From the NCBI GenBank assembly GCA_004211975.1, contig RXIK01000134.1, forward strand, positions 1 to 32,997: a stretch of DNA of 32,997 bases, in the 5' to 3' direction. This DNA comes from Methanosarcinales archaeon. Its GTDB lineage: Archaea > Halobacteriota > Methanosarcinia > Methanosarcinales > Methanogasteraceae. The stretch's first letter is position 1. Each line of letters opens with the position of its first letter. A program made the translations under genes and the position numbers. Under the pieces are notes generated by a model. That model saw only the letters and a program-made list of their open reading frames with translations, was not told the DNA's origin and did no database searches. Shown one piece after another: positions 31,880 through 32,997 of the stretch.

Positions 31880-32758
31880 TTAGCCCGGGTGGCGATGCAG
31901 GATAGCCCCTCTGAGATGACCGGCAACATCCCCCATCTTGGCAGATCCACATGCTGCAAGCATATTAGCAGTTCTGATCAGTGCGGATTGTTTTTGTTCG
32001 TGCTCTCGCGTCTGATAGACCCGTATTGCCCGGAGAAAGTCGATTTTCCGAAACTCAGGCCAGAACGGCGCGCAGAAATAGGCTGCACACTCGCTTCCGT
32101 TCGCCTGCCACGGAAGAAAGTTCGAGGTGCGAATGTCGCCGCCGGTTCGTATGATCAGGTCAACATCAGAGTCAGCGACGCCGTTTGTGTACATGTGACA
32201 TGACACAACCGACTCATTGATGTCATCAGCCCGCAGCTCACCTGCTTGAACCTTGCGTGCCATGTCCTGCACTGCATCAAGGATCTCACGCTGCCCGCCG
32301 TAAGCGACTGCAATGTTGAGGTGGAGTCCATCATAGTTACAGGTAACCTTTTCCACACGCCTTATCGCGTCCTGAAGGTGAGTGGGCAGTAGATGCACCT
32401 CGCCGATCGCCGAAACCTTCATTCGTCTTTCGTGAGTGCGAGGATCATCTGCAAGTTCGCATAGTTTTTTGGCGATGATCTCAAATATCTTCGCACGCTC
32501 AGGTTCCGGGCGCGAGAAGTTCTCGGTTGAGAACGCATAGATCGTGGTCTGCTGTATCCCGAGTTCCCAGCACCACTCAAGAAACTGCTCTGTGGTCCTG
32601 GCACCATAGATATGCCCGTAATACCGCACGATCCGCACGCGATCCGCATACCTGCGATTCCCATCCATGATCACGGCAACGTGACGCGGCACACCGTGTT
32701 TCTTGACCTCATCGGTTAGTAAACGTTCATAGCCATAGTACAGCGTCTTACGAAGCAC
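31880..32758 (-). CDS. uppS: cis-prenyltransferase (undecaprenyl/dolichyl diphosphate synthase type)
   Basis: 292 aa; adds isoprene units in cis to a farnesyl- or geranylgeranyl-diphosphate starter to make the lipid carrier for surface glycosylation. Motifs: HVAVIMDGNRRYADR (catalytic Asp), YAFSTENFSRP, GGQREILDAV, and the C-terminal DLIIRTGGDIRTSNFLPWQ, CAAYFCAPFWPEFRKIDFLRAI. Archaeal members have this NFLPWQ form. The best start is GTG at 32758 (V/MLRKTLYYGYERLL); no in-frame ATG precedes the family core, so GTG is inferred from conservation. It lies 22 bases after the end of the partial gene at the window's right edge and may share its operon. Confidence 0.92.
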   Translation of the reverse strand: MLRKTLYYGYERLLTDEVKKHGVPRHVAVIMDGNRRYADRVRIVRYYGHIYGARTTEQFLEWCWELGIQQTTIYAFSTENFSRPEPERAKIFEIIAKKLCELADDPRTHERRMKVSAIGEVHLLPTHLQDAIRRVEKVTCNYDGLHLNIAVAYGGQREILDAVQDMARKVQAGELRADDINESVVSCHMYTNGVADSDVDLIIRTGGDIRTSNFLPWQANGSECAAYFCAPFWPEFRKIDFLRAIRVYQTREHEQKQSALIRTANMLAACGSAKMGDVAGHLRGAILHRHPG

Positions 32759-32780
32759 GTTATTCAGCTCTCTGGTATTT

Positions 32781-32997
32781 TCATCTTTTTTGTGGTGGCG
32801 GTTCTCCGGGTTGGAGGTCCGCCAGGATCGTTACGATTCTATGAGCAATAGGTTCTGTTGTGTAAATAGTGTTTGCCAGCAATGGCACTACCTTAAGCGG
32901 ATATCCCACCTCCACGTAATTCGTTGCGAGCTTCGTTCCGTGGTTTGGTGAGTAACGGGTAGGGTTTACGTCGGCGTTTGACGGCACGTGGTTCACT
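32781..32997 (-). CDS. Unidentified gene, C-terminal part
   Basis: Open from the window edge on the minus strand; the track's M is an arbitrary GTG. The visible 71 residues read NHVPSNADVNPTRYSPNHGTK, LATNYVEVGYPLKVVPLLANTIYTTEPIAHRIVTIL and end in a Pro-rich tail (PGEPPPQKR). The composition is protein-like and the helix-rich middle looks conserved, but I do not recognise the family. It ends 22 bases before uppS, so a shared transcript is likely. Confidence 0.5.
   Translation of the reverse strand, partial: VNHVPSNADVNPTRYSPNHGTKLATNYVEVGYPLKVVPLLANTIYTTEPIAHRIVTILADLQPGEPPPQKR

Noticed and set aside
1-32997. CRISPR array
   Set aside because: The repeats present are dispersed palindromes with no regular spacing, and no cas genes were seen.

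Overview
The window reads as archaeal chromosome from a methanogen or methane/alkane-oxidising relative (Methanosarcina, ANME or Syntrophoarchaeum-like part of Halobacteriota). The basis is O-phosphoseryl-tRNA synthetase (sepS), methanogenesis marker protein 8, an archaeal DnaG primase, archaeal mevalonate kinase, an archaeal-type cis-prenyltransferase, a RimK/MptN-like ligase, a FilR1-domain regulator, and several genes with a TATA box about 26-28 bases before the start codon, which suggests leaderless mRNAs. The exact lineage cannot be fixed from sequence reading alone.

Layout. 1-0.4 kb: the 3' end of a U32 peptidase-like gene, then a decayed IS66 fragment. 0.8-4.4 kb (minus strand): sepS with a strong 3' hairpin, and a pair of translationally overlapping secreted proteins, one Cys-rich with a C-terminal tandem repeat and one with a dockerin-like EF-hand. 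4.4-5 kb: a small conserved-looking beta-barrel protein, followed by 0.9 kb of palindromic repeats. 5.8-11.3 kb (minus strand): a probable operon glpX-like FBPase > 7TM protein > winged-helix protein > RimK-like ligase > ksgA > a dolichol-kinase/DUF92 fusion that may recycle prenols.

11.3-21 kb is the accessory region. It holds a TnpB relic, a core-deleted IS66 relic, a DUF63 membrane protein lying between two inverted 53-bp near-identical IS66-end sequences, and a Type IIG-like restriction-modification enzyme whose 3' end overlaps a membrane protein with four TM segments and a repeat-rich helical domain. A PemK/MazF-type toxin-antitoxin pair and a DUF433 antitoxin with a broken toxin follow. 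21-25.8 kb returns to core genes: an HD-domain hydrolase, mevalonate kinase, a small ORF interrupted by TAA, marker protein 8, and dnaG with a textbook terminator.

26.5-33 kb holds a FilR1-type regulator, a C_GCAxxG_C_C redox gene split by a TnpB fragment carrying terminal hairpins, a zinc-ribbon membrane protein, an MqsRA-like toxin-antitoxin pair with an unusual antitoxin, a YchF/OBG-type GTPase, uppS, and the end of an unidentified gene. Four copies of one palindromic repeat family plus two other families are scattered through the gaps.

The most promising candidate for something new is the restriction enzyme / membrane repeat-protein pair at 15.4-19.8 kb. Next are the MqsR-like/zinc-finger-AbrB toxin-antitoxin variant and the fused two-kinase prenol salvage candidate. 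All function calls come from motif recognition by eye; no database search was run.
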